A stretch of 64,000 nucleotides of DNA from Desulfosporosinus sp. OT (GCF_000224515.1 NZ_AGAF01000148.1:62001-126000), one strand, 5' to 3'; positions 17,506 to 27,329 are shown, counted from the first letter of the stretch. A program made the numbers and translations. The notes: a model not told the origin generated them from the letters alone.

Positions 17506-17998
17506 TGTCTACTTCTCTCCTTCGATCGAACCGAATTAAGATACCTACTAAGACTGACTCATTCGCCAACAATAAATGATTTACCTTTAAAAGGTAGTCC
17601 AATGATTTTTGTTACTACAGGAATGCTCCTCTAACTTTTAATATGGGTTCACTTCCCACTCATTGCAGTGAGCGGACTTCTCAATTTAGTGTTTTTCAAC
17701 TCCAAGGTACGGCTTGGAGTATGTTTTAGATAGAAAAGTAAGGATTGAAGGATTACGGCAATCTTAATAGAAATGGTCGAGTCCACCGCTTACTATAGAT
17801 TCGATCTCTCAGCTAAACTATGAACAAAAGCTGTACAAAAAGTGATGTGCCTAATGTGTATTAGGCGCTAAAAGGCGTATTGGACCAGAAGCGGGTCAAG
17901 TCTACCGAAGGATTATGGAAAATTAGAATTGTCCAGTTGCCTGAGAAAAGCTTTTTAAGACTGAGTCTAAATAGCCTTTCTCAGGCACACAAAAATTA
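17506..17998. other. Intergenic gap with small hairpins
   Basis: About 490 nt. Visible structures: ACTCCAAG/CTTGGAGT at about 17701-17722, GCCTAA/TTAGGC at about 17850-17867, and TGCCTGAGAAA/TTTCTCAGGCA at about 17937-17987. None has a clear T-run, and no reading frame with a ribosome site is visible. Confidence 0.45.
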
Positions 17999-18103
17999 TT
18001 GATAGATATTAAAGAATACAAGATTACATTAAACACTTTAAATAAAGTAACTGAAATTAATACTAATTGGCTTTCAGATTATATAAATGGAAAAAAGAAT
18101 TAG
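17999..18103 (+). pseudogene. Remnant or very short HTH-like protein
   Basis: A 34-codon frame (LIDIKEYKITLNTLNKVTEINTNWLSDYINGKKN) resembles the recurrent end of small Clostridial helix-turn-helix proteins ('...TLxKVTxIxxNWLxDYxNGK'). Upstream, the frame closes 27 nt earlier, and no ribosome site is seen. It is probably the stump of a deleted regulator gene. Confidence 0.35.
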
Positions 18104-18302
18104 TCAATTGACCAATTAAAGATTTTTGTATTAAAGTAAAATAAAGGTAAATTTTTCATTGATGGCGAATAATTTCGAGGTATCAATAAAGGAATTTTAT
18201 ACGAACTTTTTCGTATAAGTATTAACAGGGATTGTTGTTGGAGCTTAATTAATGCGCTAAATGTAGGATATAGCGGTGCATTCTATTAAGGAGGTGGCAT
18301 CA

Positions 18303-18905
18303 TTGTTAATAGCGGCGATCAACGGAAGCCCCAACCGGGACGGTAACACAGCTCTGCTGCTCCGGGAAGCTCTGTCGGCGTCTGAGAAACTGGGAGCGGA
18401 AACCCAGTTAATCAATGTGGCTGAAGTGTTGAATGATCTCGACCAGCCTTTCTGTGATAGCTGTACCTATCCCTGCAACGCTGCCTGCGCCGAAGGCAAC
18501 AAGCTGGGCGAGGCGCTTGCAATAATCAGACAGGTAGACGGCCTGATCATCGGGAGCCCGGTCTACTACGGCACCATTAGCGGGCAACTGGCGGCTTTCT
18601 GGGACAAGACCAATACGCTGTGGCAGAGCAAGGCCCTGCTGAACGTGGTGGGAGGAGCGGTAACGGTTGCGCAGGCCCGCTTTGGCGGCCAGGAAACCAC
18701 CCTGAAGGCAATCCATGACCTGATGCTGGTGCAGGGGATGATCATTGTTGGAGACGGTCACCGGGATTTCGACTGCGGGCACCATGGGGTTTGCGCCCAG
18801 CAGCCGTCCGAAGAAGACGTTAATGCCATAGAACGGGCGCGTATTATGGCCCGACGCATTGTGGAGGTGGCCGAGGCAACCCTACCACTACGTTCAAGGT
18901 CCTGA
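18303..18905 (+). CDS. Flavodoxin-fold NADPH-dependent FMN reductase-like protein
   Basis: 200 residues from a TTG start; AAGGAGGTGG lies 6 nt before it and inside the longer frame that opens at 18276, so the shorter form is right. The N-terminus LIAAINGSPNRDGNTALLL is the FMN phosphate-binding loop, and DGLIIGSPVYYGTISGQLAAFWDK is the second flavin loop of this family. A cysteine cluster CDSCTYPCNAAC (about 50-61) could bind an Fe-S centre, as in iron-sulfur flavoproteins. The gene is GC-rich (near 58 percent by eye) in an AT-rich area, suggesting recent transfer. Confidence 0.85.
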   Translation: MLIAAINGSPNRDGNTALLLREALSASEKLGAETQLINVAEVLNDLDQPFCDSCTYPCNAACAEGNKLGEALAIIRQVDGLIIGSPVYYGTISGQLAAFWDKTNTLWQSKALLNVVGGAVTVAQARFGGQETTLKAIHDLMLVQGMIIVGDGHRDFDCGHHGVCAQQPSEEDVNAIERARIMARRIVEVAEATLPLRSRS

Positions 18906-19146
18906 GCGTTGAATGCGTCTCATTTATATCAGAAGCGAGAGTCTCCTTCGGTTTTCAGCTAATCCAATTATCTAGTATCCAGGGCTTTTGCAGGGTCAGC
19001 ACTCAGCCTTCAAGCCCACGTTCATATCTCAGGTGAAAAGAAGGGTTGAGCCCGGCTTATCGACAGTTGACAATCTAATATTCGCGGGTTGGTTCCGCAC
19101 TTTATTCGTGCATTTTCAGTATTACTAGTGAGTGGTGGTGTCTGAG

Positions 19147-19767
19147 ATGGAAACTAATTACCGAGTTGCTTATGATAAATACTGGCGGGACATAAAAAGA
19201 AAGGTACCGGAGCAAATTGCAACACAGCTCTCTGTGACTTACTGTAGCAATACCCGTCAATTTGTCGTGATGTTTTTTAACTTAGAGTATATTTTGGATT
19301 GTAATACCGAAACGATCTACAGGAAAACAGACGGACATGTCCCAGAAATAACCGAATCTATAATAATGCTTAATTACCTGGCCTATGCAGGATCGCCCCA
19401 AGAAATTACTAAAAAATGGGTCAGTCTCAAAGAAATACCGAACGGTGGCTCATTGTTTTATCCTGCATTTCATAAAGTTTCAATCGTAGGTCTAATCAAG
19501 GCGTTTGGACACCAGTCGAAACAATTATTGGTGTGCGCAGCCGCTTTGGGCGGACAACCTACATCCTTTGGCAATGCGTCTGCTATTTTTCAGGCTTTTC
19601 CCGAAATTCCTTTGTGTGTTATTATTTGGGAAGGAGATGAAGAGGTTTCGGCCAATGCCACCATCCTATTCGAGCCGTCCATTGAACTCCTATTGCACAT
19701 CGAGACCGTTATCGGCCTGGGTGGGTATCTTGCGAGTGAATTGATGCGGAAGGCAACTTCGTTTTAA
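19147..19767 (+). CDS. DUF3786 family protein
   Basis: 206 residues, soluble. The pattern ...LNYLAYAGSPQEITKKWVSLKEIPNGGSLFYPAFHK... and the later PEIPLCVIIWEGDEEVSANATILFEPS are characteristic of DUF3786, a family found in anaerobes near corrinoid and C1 genes. GTG codons exist up to 19132; I chose the ATG at 19147 because the G-rich GGTGGTG lies 7 nt ahead. No operon partner. Function unknown. Confidence 0.7.
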   Translation: METNYRVAYDKYWRDIKRKVPEQIATQLSVTYCSNTRQFVVMFFNLEYILDCNTETIYRKTDGHVPEITESIIMLNYLAYAGSPQEITKKWVSLKEIPNGGSLFYPAFHKVSIVGLIKAFGHQSKQLLVCAAALGGQPTSFGNASAIFQAFPEIPLCVIIWEGDEEVSANATILFEPSIELLLHIETVIGLGGYLASELMRKATSF

Positions 19768-19803
19768 CCGTTACTATCGCAGGGGTGACCCGCAACAATA
19801 ACC

Positions 19804-19867
19804 AATAGCACCAGCGTCCTTTATTCATAGAATGCTGGTGCTATTTTTTAACCCTCTTATAGGACTC
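19804..19867 (+). terminator. Terminator hairpin with a conserved tail, copy 1
   Basis: AATAGCACCAGC pairs with GCTGGTGCTATT followed by a T-run, 36 nt after the DUF3786 stop. The loop starts GTCCTTTATT and the right arm is preceded by GAAT. Eleven nt after the stem comes TTATAGGACTC. The same loop pieces and tail recur at 22897-22961. Confidence 0.7.
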
Positions 19868-19969
19868 CATGTAAAAAAAGATTGCGTTCGTTAATAACGA
19901 ATGCTCTTATAAGACGGATTGTGGGGGTATATACACATAGAGCACTCCATAAGCGGGGTCCTTTGAGTT

Positions 19970-20488
19970 TTAAATATCACTAAGACTACCTCGATCACGT
20001 TCCTTCTTCAGTTCAGCCAACTCCATCTCAATATCTTGCTCAGCCTTAGCATGTTCCAGCTCTACAAATGGGTCCTCTGAAGGCTGCGTGACCATAACTG
20101 AGGTGGCCTTGGCCTCTGCTTCTGTGCGCTCCACCTTGTCCTTAAACCGATCAATATTAGAAAGAGGATCATTACCAGTAATCCCTGAGATAACCTCATT
20201 GGCCTTCTTCATAGTCGCTGCACGGCGTTGACACATAATAAGATTGTCACGTTCAGCTTTCGCCTTGGAAAGCTTATCCGTTAATATACGCAAGTTCTCC
20301 TGCAAATCTTGCAAAGCTTGAGTTTGCTCTTTTAACTGGTTCTGATAATCTTTTAGGCTAGCCTCAGCTTGCTTTTTAAGATTAAGTGCAGTTCTTGCTA
20401 ATTCATCTTTTCCAGCCCTAACCGCCTCAGTAGCCTGCGCAATACGAGTTAATATATCTTCCTGAGCGTGCTTGATATATTCCTCCAA
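19970..20488 (-). pseudogene. PspA/IM30 family protein lacking its N-terminus
   Basis: The frame gives 172 residues of coiled coil matching the middle and end of PspA (EEYIKHAQEDILTRIAQATEAV ... ERDNLIMCQRRAATMKKANEVISG ... EVELAELK-type end). Intact homologues have about 45 more residues at the front, including the amphipathic membrane-binding helix. The frame can be read 45 nt further upstream (QVNRAVADKIQ, still PspA-like) before a stop, with no start codon. I take it as 5'-truncated, though translation from the TTG at 20488 (a weak site) is possible. Confidence 0.6.
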
Positions 20489-20803
20489 TTGAATTTTGTC
20501 TGCAACTGCACGATTAACTTGGATCTGAAATGACCGTACCTACATACAGATTAAGATTGTCAGTGAGGAATTCGGACTAAAATAGGGAATTAGTTATTGG
20601 TAAACTTGTCATAGTTGCGATTATAGGACCCAAATATAAGGAAGACTACTCTTTGTTATATTCTAAATTTGTTTTTCGTTTTTGACTTTATAATTACACG
20701 AAAGAGTCATGTAACATAATCCATACCCTAAAACAGAGAAGCAGACGGCTATTACTAAAAAATCTAGTCCTTCGATATAGACTCCTCCCCCTAGAAATTT
20801 AAT
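20489..20803. other. Gap between the PspA remnant and the anti-sigma gene
   Basis: About 315 nt. It holds 15 further PspA-like codons next to 20488, then AT-rich sequence. No RNA gene, terminator or frame with a ribosome site is evident. Confidence 0.4.
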
Positions 20804-22177
20804 CTATTTCAGTTCAACATCAAACTTATAATCCGTCATAAGCTCGTACTCATGACCATACAAAGTAATTTTAGCGATATCTTCTGGATGATCGGTCTTA
20901 AACTCATAAGTGCCCTGGTGGGTTTCATAGTCCATAGCGCTCATTCTTGACGGGGAGCCTACTTGTTTTATTTTGTTACCATCCTTATCCTCAAGTTCAA
21001 AGAAGTTGTAATATATATCGTCGGCAAGTCCGCTAATCGTGTAATGCATCGTGAATTTCCCTGGACTGCGTTCAATGTCAGAAATGTTAAAAGCTAGATC
21101 CTGAATTTTAATCGAAACAGGTAGTTTTGTAAGATCTGCCTTATATAGCTTTTCCTTATCACTGTCTTTCTTACTAAATACACATCTATAAGGGATCACC
21201 GTAAGCTTTTTCGTATCATTAGGTATTCTAAACAAACTGATGGCGGTATTGAAGCTGGAATCGGTGGAGCTTCCGGAAAGAGGCTTGTAGTTCAGGCAAT
21301 TTCCCTTGTCGTCAAGAATAAAGAATCCTAATCTCAAATTTGGAATTTGCTTAATATTATCGGTACCTTTCAAACTGATGATATTGCTGAGCGCACTTCT
21401 GATGACCTTAACGGAATCGACCTTGCCATTCTTAAATTCATGCACAACATTGGACTCTGTAGTTTGGGCAGCAGTGTAAATATCTTTTTCTGTAAGACCT
21501 GTGTCTATTGTCCACAGTCCGTGCACCTCTCCAACATTCCCCCCAATATTTTCAGCATCTAAAGTCAACGTATAATCTTCTTGAATTTCAATATTGGAAT
21601 CTTCAAAATAATAAGATCCATAGCCCTGATAATCACCATTGTCTTTTTTTACTAAGTAGTCACTTCCTGTAGATACATGGTTTTTTGAAGGAGTGCCGTC
21701 TTTAGTGCTTACAAAACGCGGCATCAAGTCTGTACCGAGAACAGGTTCAGCGCTCCCAAATCCACCAGGCTTACTTAAATTGAAACCAACAATGAGGGTG
21801 GCTCCGTCATAAGACAAATCATTGACAGTGAGGGTTATTCCTTTGTCAGTTGTTTTTTTATTCACAACGGTTTTTTTAGTACCGCCTGTGATATCTACCT
21901 TAACGCTTTCATAATTTTTAGCTGCCGATGGATTGACAATATTCACAAGCGAATTTAGAATAGGCAGGTTCTGCCCAAAAGCGACTAATGTGCTAAGGCC
22001 CATAATACTTATACATGCTACCAGCAATAAAAAGGTCTTTTTGGGCAAATTGCGGCTCTTTTTCCTCTGTTCAAGATTTCTTAAAGTGTCATCGATTCTT
22101 GCATTTATAGACTCCGGCACAACAGAAGGGATCTCTAGTGTTGACTTCAATTCATCCCGGTCAAAGCTACTTTTCAT
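20804..22177 (-). CDS. Membrane anti-sigma-like protein (DUF4179/DUF5643 type)
   Basis: 457 residues. A cytosolic N-terminal part of about 45 residues precedes one membrane helix (about 46-68, KKTFLLLVACISIMGLSTLVAFG). The rest is a large extracytoplasmic beta-rich region with the DUF4179 pattern (ITLTVNDLSYDGATLIVGFNL). The gene overlaps the ECF sigma gene by 11 nt, the standard layout for a sigma factor and its membrane-bound inhibitor. The signal sensed is unknown. Confidence 0.8.
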   Translation of the reverse strand: MKSSFDRDELKSTLEIPSVVPESINARIDDTLRNLEQRKKSRNLPKKTFLLLVACISIMGLSTLVAFGQNLPILNSLVNIVNPSAAKNYESVKVDITGGTKKTVVNKKTTDKGITLTVNDLSYDGATLIVGFNLSKPGGFGSAEPVLGTDLMPRFVSTKDGTPSKNHVSTGSDYLVKKDNGDYQGYGSYYFEDSNIEIQEDYTLTLDAENIGGNVGEVHGLWTIDTGLTEKDIYTAAQTTESNVVHEFKNGKVDSVKVIRSALSNIISLKGTDNIKQIPNLRLGFFILDDKGNCLNYKPLSGSSTDSSFNTAISLFRIPNDTKKLTVIPYRCVFSKKDSDKEKLYKADLTKLPVSIKIQDLAFNISDIERSPGKFTMHYTISGLADDIYYNFFELEDKDGNKIKQVGSPSRMSAMDYETHQGTYEFKTDHPEDIAKITLYGHEYELMTDYKFDVELK

Positions 22178-22733
22178 ATTTATCGTCTCCTTTTACGCCC
22201 ATCAGTTTTGAAAGCTCTTTTCTAGCTCTCGACAGACGAGATTTTACAGTCCCTTGAAAAATATTAAGTATTGTGGCAATTTCTTTCACGTTAAAATCTT
22301 CGTAATAATGTAAGATGGTCACTTGTTTGAGATTCAGATCAAGCATATTAATAAAACCTAAAGTCGCGTCATCGGAAGGGTAGGTATCCGAAACTGCCTG
22401 TTCGCTTACTTTTTCAAGGGAGACAATTTTATCGGACCTTCGTGAAATTTTCTTACACTCGTTTATAAGTATGCGTATGAGCCAGGTCTTGAAAAACTCA
22501 TCTTTTTTAAGGTTTCCAATATTGGTATACGCGGAAATGATCGTCTCCTGGATTGCATCGGCTGCATCGAAGTCTGATACCAAAAGGCCTTTGGCAATCC
22601 TATAAAGAGCCAGCCTGTGGCAGTCAATCAGAGCAGAAAACGCTGTTTTATCGCCTGCTTTTGCGAGTTTTACATTTGAATTATCAATTTTATTAATTTT
22701 TCGAATATCTTCAGTGAGTATCATGCTAGTCAT
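22167..22733 (-). CDS. ECF-type RNA polymerase sigma factor
   Basis: 188 residues with region 2 (LYRIAKGLLVSDFDAADAIQETIISAYTNI..., FFKTWLIRILINECKKISRR) and region 4 (LDLNLKQVTILHYYEDFNVKEIATILNIFQGTVKSRLSRARKEL). The latter has the usual helix-turn-helix and the G-T-V-K-S-R-L-S-R-A-R motif. It should direct polymerase to its own regulon when released by the membrane protein encoded downstream. Start ATG behind GGGGGATGA. Confidence 0.92.
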   Translation of the reverse strand: MTSMILTEDIRKINKIDNSNVKLAKAGDKTAFSALIDCHRLALYRIAKGLLVSDFDAADAIQETIISAYTNIGNLKKDEFFKTWLIRILINECKKISRRSDKIVSLEKVSEQAVSDTYPSDDATLGFINMLDLNLKQVTILHYYEDFNVKEIATILNIFQGTVKSRLSRARKELSKLMGVKGDDKYEK

Positions 22734-22896
22734 TAATCATCCCCCAATGCTCTTTGTATTGTAACGCGATTACATCCATTAGAGTGTTTGAGATTCAAAA
22801 TGGTTCACGGTTTAATAAATTCTTTTAATTTTTCAAGGGTAGATACCAAAAGGGGGGAAGAAAGATCCGAAAACTAAATAAATAAATTATCATACA

Positions 22897-22961
22897 GGCA
22901 AGGGCCCCAGCGTCCTTAATGGAATGCTGGGGCCCTTGCCATAATCTTCATTATAGGACTC
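22897..22961 (+). repeat. Hairpin with a conserved tail, copy 2, between divergent genes
   Basis: GGCAAGGGCCCCAGC pairs with GCTGGGGCCCTTGCC over 15 bp. The loop again begins GTCCTT and ends GAAT, and TTATAGGACTC follows 10 nt after the stem. No gene ends here: the flanking genes start on either side. So it is either a mobile small repeat or the terminator of a lost gene. Confidence 0.6.
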
Positions 22962-23052
22962 AGAAGGAAATCAGTCCCAATAGGACGAAGACATATAAAG
23001 TTAAAATACGTCATGGGATTCGTACTGCTTGATTTGAAAGTGGGGGTGCACA

Positions 23053-23475
23053 ATGGTTACCTATAGTGAGGGTTTAGACTGTATTGATTGGCATCAACTT
23101 TTTCATCTTTATGATGTTGTCGGACTCGTCGCAGGGTATGGAAAGAAACAAGATTTCACTAAGATTCAAAATGCTTTCGAACATAGTTATAAAGTAGTTA
23201 CTGCTTGGGATAGCGACACTCTTGTAGGTGCTGTTAGAATGATATCGGATGGGATCTGTTATGGGATGATTTTTGACGTTGGCGTTTTGCCAGAATATCA
23301 GAAATTAGGTATAGGCAAAGGCTTAGTTATAGAAATACTAAAGGATAATAGCCACCTGTGCATTCATTTAACATCAACTTTTGGAAATGAGGAATTTTAT
23401 AAAAAGTTAGGTTTTAAACCACATAGAACAGCTTTGGCGAAGTATCCATATGAATCTGAATATTTAATTGGCTAA
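23053..23475 (+). CDS. GNAT family N-acetyltransferase
   Basis: 140 residues. The acetyl-CoA binding motif A reads DVGVLPEYQKLGIGKGLVIEIL (V-x-x-x-x-Q-x-x-G-I-G-K), with the later FYKKLGF motif B. It is a single-domain enzyme; the substrate cannot be predicted. The ribosome site GTGGGGGTG lies ahead of the ATG. It stands alone. Confidence 0.88.
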   Translation: MVTYSEGLDCIDWHQLFHLYDVVGLVAGYGKKQDFTKIQNAFEHSYKVVTAWDSDTLVGAVRMISDGICYGMIFDVGVLPEYQKLGIGKGLVIEILKDNSHLCIHLTSTFGNEEFYKKLGFKPHRTALAKYPYESEYLIG

Positions 23476-23512
23476 AGAGCTGCTAAATTAATTACATTCT
23501 CGGGGACAATAT

Positions 23513-24578
23513 TTAATGAGTTAATTCCTCACGATTAACTGTTTGTGGTACTCGTTCCAACCATCCATACTCAATCATTACATCTACTCCATCCTTACTA
23601 AATTCCAAGATTTCTACCATGAGACGGGTAAAGTCCGAAACAATATCTTTTCTTGAGTTATTTGTTAGTCCGATACCATAAGCCATTATAATACGGGCCA
23701 TCGCTATTGTTGTATGAAACATCATCAGTCTGTCACTATATGGAGATTGTGTAGAGTCTGTAATGAGGTCATTAAGAATTTCTGATTTAGGTAAATCATC
23801 TTTTTCTAATAGAGAACCCAGTACTTCTAATTGTTTATCAGCCATTCTAACCCCACGGTAAAAATGATTCCTTACTTTATCTATTTTTGTGACCTGGGCA
23901 AAACCTTGTTTTAGTGTTCTCATTGCAGTTTTAAAATCAATGACATTAAATATATTACTAATCTCAACTGTGTTTAACGATCTATCACTTTTTCCGAAGA
24001 ACGAGCCATAATAGCTTTTATCATGTACATATTCTACGCGATCTGGAAGTTCAATGTAAGGTGACTTTGAGAAAAGACCTTTTTCTAAAAGAACTTCATC
24101 TGTTTTTTTGAATAACCTGTTTAGATTTTTCAATAAATCTAGAGAATAGGTCTTTTATATCAGAACGTGACGAATCACTAAAAGCTAAAGTATGATTGAT
24201 TAATATATATCTTTGCATAAGTTTTGTATATCTTACAGAAAACTCCTCACTAAACAACTCCGGAGCATTAATATCCACGTCTTTCTCACCAAAACCATCA
24301 GGAATTTGGTGATGGATCGAATTAAAAATTTCCTCTAAAGCATTTATATTCTGGGTTGATGTGTCCAGGGCAAGTTGCAAAACATTATGGAAATCAGGGT
24401 CTTTAGAGTTGGAAACCATGTGTTTTAACATAGCTACTGACATGCATTCAGCCATATATGTTACCCAAAGATGATTAATTTCAGAGGATGTTGGTTTGAT
24501 GTTGAAAATATTGTGTTGGACAGCAATGAAGGGATCTTGTTCAACTTGGCCTTGTTTAGCTTCTTGCATATTGTTCAT
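23513..24578 (-). pseudogene. Second DUF3231 gene, broken by a frameshift
   Basis: Two overlapping frames (24578-24096 and about 24110-23513) together match the intact DUF3231 protein at 8128-9189 along its length. The break is at a run of seven A (minus strand; 24103-24109): with six A the frame reads ...VIQKTDEVLLEKGLF... continuously, as in ...IHQKATELLLAKGLL... of the intact copy. It is either a recent real frameshift, slippage-dependent expression or a sequencing error. Upstream spacing and N-terminus match the intact copy, so the pair are paralogues. Confidence 0.8.
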
Positions 24579-24603
24579 CTTTCAACCTCCTAAATCGTTA
24601 CAT

Positions 24604-24955
24604 TTAATGGTAGGCGATTACTTCTTGATTTTGATCGTTATTTTCTAATCCAAAGTAACTTGTCTCAATTTGTTCTTTTGGCAGTTGATCTAGTTTGTTT
24701 TTAGAGGCAAATATTCTGGAATCGGCCAGGGTAACCATAGCCTGAGCAGATGCTAGACCAAATAATGAATTGTTAAATATCGCTGAATAATGGGTTTTAG
24801 ACTTAATGGGTCGTTTAAATAGCTTGAGTTTTTGACCGCCCGCATACAATATGCCCCAAGTACACATCCCACCTAAAAGTCCTTTAATTAGATGGTGATC
24901 TTTGCCGGTTAATTTTAGAATAAGCATTATTGGTAAACCAAAAAACGTACCCACT
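24604..24955 (-). pseudogene. 3' part of a membrane-protein gene interrupted by the IS element
   Basis: The remaining frame encodes ...VGTFFGLPIMLILKLTGKDHHLIKGLLGGMCTWG... to the stop at 24604, with one or two hydrophobic helices. Joining GTGGGT at this end with GTGGGT at 27850-27856 gives one continuous frame of about 189 residues with the piece at 27850-28074. Function unknown; small integral membrane protein. Confidence 0.8.
24949..24955. repeat. 7-bp target duplication, left copy
   Basis: ACCCACT here and again at 27850-27856 directly flank the inverted terminal repeats of the IS element. Confidence 0.85.
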
Positions 24956-24981
24956 ATTGATTTATACTGAAACCTGACCCC
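24956..24981 (+). repeat. Left inverted terminal repeat of the IS
   Basis: Matches the complement of 27824-27849 at 19 of 26 positions, with perfect agreement in TTGATT and the GACCCC end. Confidence 0.85.
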
Positions 24982-25073
24982 ACTCTTTCATTGAATATTG
25001 ACCCCCTCGCAATAAAAAGATATCCTTTCTCGGTCAGCAGGAATTACATAGAGAAAGGATATCTAGGGGGAGA

Positions 25074-26569
25074 ATGAAAGATGTGCAAGACTGGATCGCA
25101 GTAAAACGACTATACCGGAGCGGCATGAAAATCAAGACTATATCAAGACAGTTGGGGATATCCAAAAATACCGTCAAAAAGCTTATTAAACTTGAAGAAG
25201 AACCCAAATATATGAGGTTTGTAAACACGACAAAAATCGACGGCTATAAAACTCAGATTAGAAGGTGGTATCTAGAACCAGAATTTAATTTCATTGGAAC
25301 TCGGATTTTTCGAGAGCTTAAACTTCTAGGTTATACCGGTAGCATTGGTCCGGTTTACAGATACCTTACTATTCTTAAGGATGAAAAGCGCAAAATTAAT
25401 AGCATTGCTACCGATAGAATAGAAACACCTCCTGGGGATCAAGCTCAGTTCGACTGGGCTGAGTACACTATTGTAGTCAACCATCAAATTACAAAAGTCT
25501 ATTGTTTTTCTATGATCCTTTCATCAAGCAGAGTAAAAGACATCGTGTTTTCACTTACAGTCGATGGAGATGCTATCTACGAAGCCATTCAAGATCTTTT
25601 AGCTCATTTGGAGGCGTTGCAAAAGAACTTCTGATTGACAACCCAAAGGCTCTAGTCATTGAGAATAAACAAGGTCTTCCCCCAAAATTCAATATTGATG
25701 CCTTACGATTGGCCACCCATTTAGGAACTGAATTAAATGCCTGTAACCCTTACAGGGCTCGAACGAAGGGCAAGGTAGAAAAGCCGTTTCAGTACATCGA
25801 AGAGCAATTCATCAAAGGGAATTCCTTCACGTCAATGGACGAACTTAATGCTAAAGGAAAAGCCTTTATGAAGGAATGGTGCAAAGTAATGCATACAACC
25901 ACTCGGAGAATTCCTGAAGAAGCCTTTCGAGAAGAAAAAGAATGTCTTCTCCCTTTACCAGCAAAACGTTTTGTGAGAGTTCAGCCTGAACCACGTAAAG
26001 TAAGCCCGGATTCATTGATTAGTGTAAAAGGTAATAAATACAGTGTTCCCGTAGCCTATGTAGGAAAAACGGTCAAGTGTCGTATCGTCTACGGCTACAA
26101 GCTCCTCATATATGACAAGAAAGATCATTTCATTGATTATTATGAGTTAAGGCGGGGAAACCATGAAGTCACACGTAATGATCTCCACTATAAAGAGATT
26201 CAGACAAAGGTTCCAAAATCTATCCCAGAGATTAGAAGACGATTTGTCACAACCTTCGAAAGGGGCGCGGAATACCTTGAAAAATCGGCTTCGGTGATCG
26301 AACAATCCAGCTATCATGCGAGACAAATCTTAAAGCTACAGGAGCTTTACACAATATCCATACTCAATCAAATCCTTGGTTATTGTATCGACCATAATAT
26401 TTATACCATCGATGGGATTAAAGAAATCTTAAAAAATAAATCTCTAGAGATTTTAGTTGAAAGTATGGGCCGTGAGGTTGCAGCGGCTACCACGGAAAAT
26501 CCGGGACTGACAAGAGCTTTATCCTACTATGGAGGGGTCAATTTTGAGTGTGAATCTAGCAATGGATAA
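25074..26569 (+). pseudogene. istA: istA transposase, split by a one-base deletion
   Basis: The N-terminal frame (25074-25634) has a helix-turn-helix (SGMKIKTISRQLGISKNTVKKLIK) and the first catalytic Asp in QAQFDWAEY. The second frame carries the remainder: ELLIDNPKALV, the DALRLATHLG block and the catalytic Glu in GKVEKPFQYIEEQF. Around 25607-25609 one T is missing: with four T the protein would read ...CHFGGVAKELLIDNPK-like without break. So the transposase is inactive as read, unless ribosomal slippage or a sequencing error restores it. Confidence 0.85.
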
Positions 26570-27329
26570 GGAGGATCAGTACATTTATTCCATACTCAAG
26601 CAATTTAAACTGGTAGATATTCGTGAGAATTACGTTGATCTCATTGAAGAGGCGAAGAAAGAGCAACTGGACTACAAGCAATTTTTGCTCCACATTCTTC
26701 AGCATGAGGAACAAGGAAAGAAACGTCGGATGATCGCTAAGCTTATTAGAGAAGCTCACTTTGAGAAAGAGCAAGCCTTAGACGAATATGACTTTAGTTT
26801 TCACAATTTCCAACATATGAAGAAGATACAAGAGTTATCGACTCTGGAATTTCTAGATCGAAAAGAGAATATTATCCTCATTGGTCCGCCAGGCGTTGGA
26901 AAGAGCTGCATTGCTACAGGACTTGGAATAAAGGCTTGTGAAGCCGGAAAGAGGGTCTTATTCGTTAATGCTGTAGAATTCATTGCCGAATTAGCAGCCC
27001 AAGCAACTCAGGGAAAATTAAAGCTTCTATTTAAAAAGCTTGCACGAATTCCTTTAATTGCGATCGACGAGCTAGGTTACCTAAAAATGGACAAAGAAAA
27101 AGAGAGCTTATTTTTTCAATTTATCCGCCACAGATACGAAAAGAATGCTCTCATCATAACGACTAACTTACCGTTAGACCATTGGGACGAAGTATTTACC
27201 AGCCAGCTTGCAGCGACTGCAATCTTAGACCGATTAGTCCATCACTCCCATATCGTCAGTATAACGGGTGATAGCTATCGTGTAAAGGGAAAGAAGAAAG
27301 GGATTAATTTAAATGAAAAATCTCGCTAA
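26544..27329 (+). CDS. istB: IstB transposition helper ATPase
   Basis: About 261 residues. Walker A is GPPGVGKS and Walker B is LIAIDELGYL, followed by sensor I ITTNLPL: the AAA+ ATPase that assists IS21 transposase in target capture. The TTG at 26544 has GGAGGGG 6 nt ahead and is preferred to the ATG at 26529, which lies within that ribosome site. It overlaps the end of istA by 26 nt. Confidence 0.92.
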   Translation: MSVNLAMDKEDQYIYSILKQFKLVDIRENYVDLIEEAKKEQLDYKQFLLHILQHEEQGKKRRMIAKLIREAHFEKEQALDEYDFSFHNFQHMKKIQELSTLEFLDRKENIILIGPPGVGKSCIATGLGIKACEAGKRVLFVNAVEFIAELAAQATQGKLKLLFKKLARIPLIAIDELGYLKMDKEKESLFFQFIRHRYEKNALIITTNLPLDHWDEVFTSQLAATAILDRLVHHSHIVSITGDSYRVKGKKKGINLNEKSR

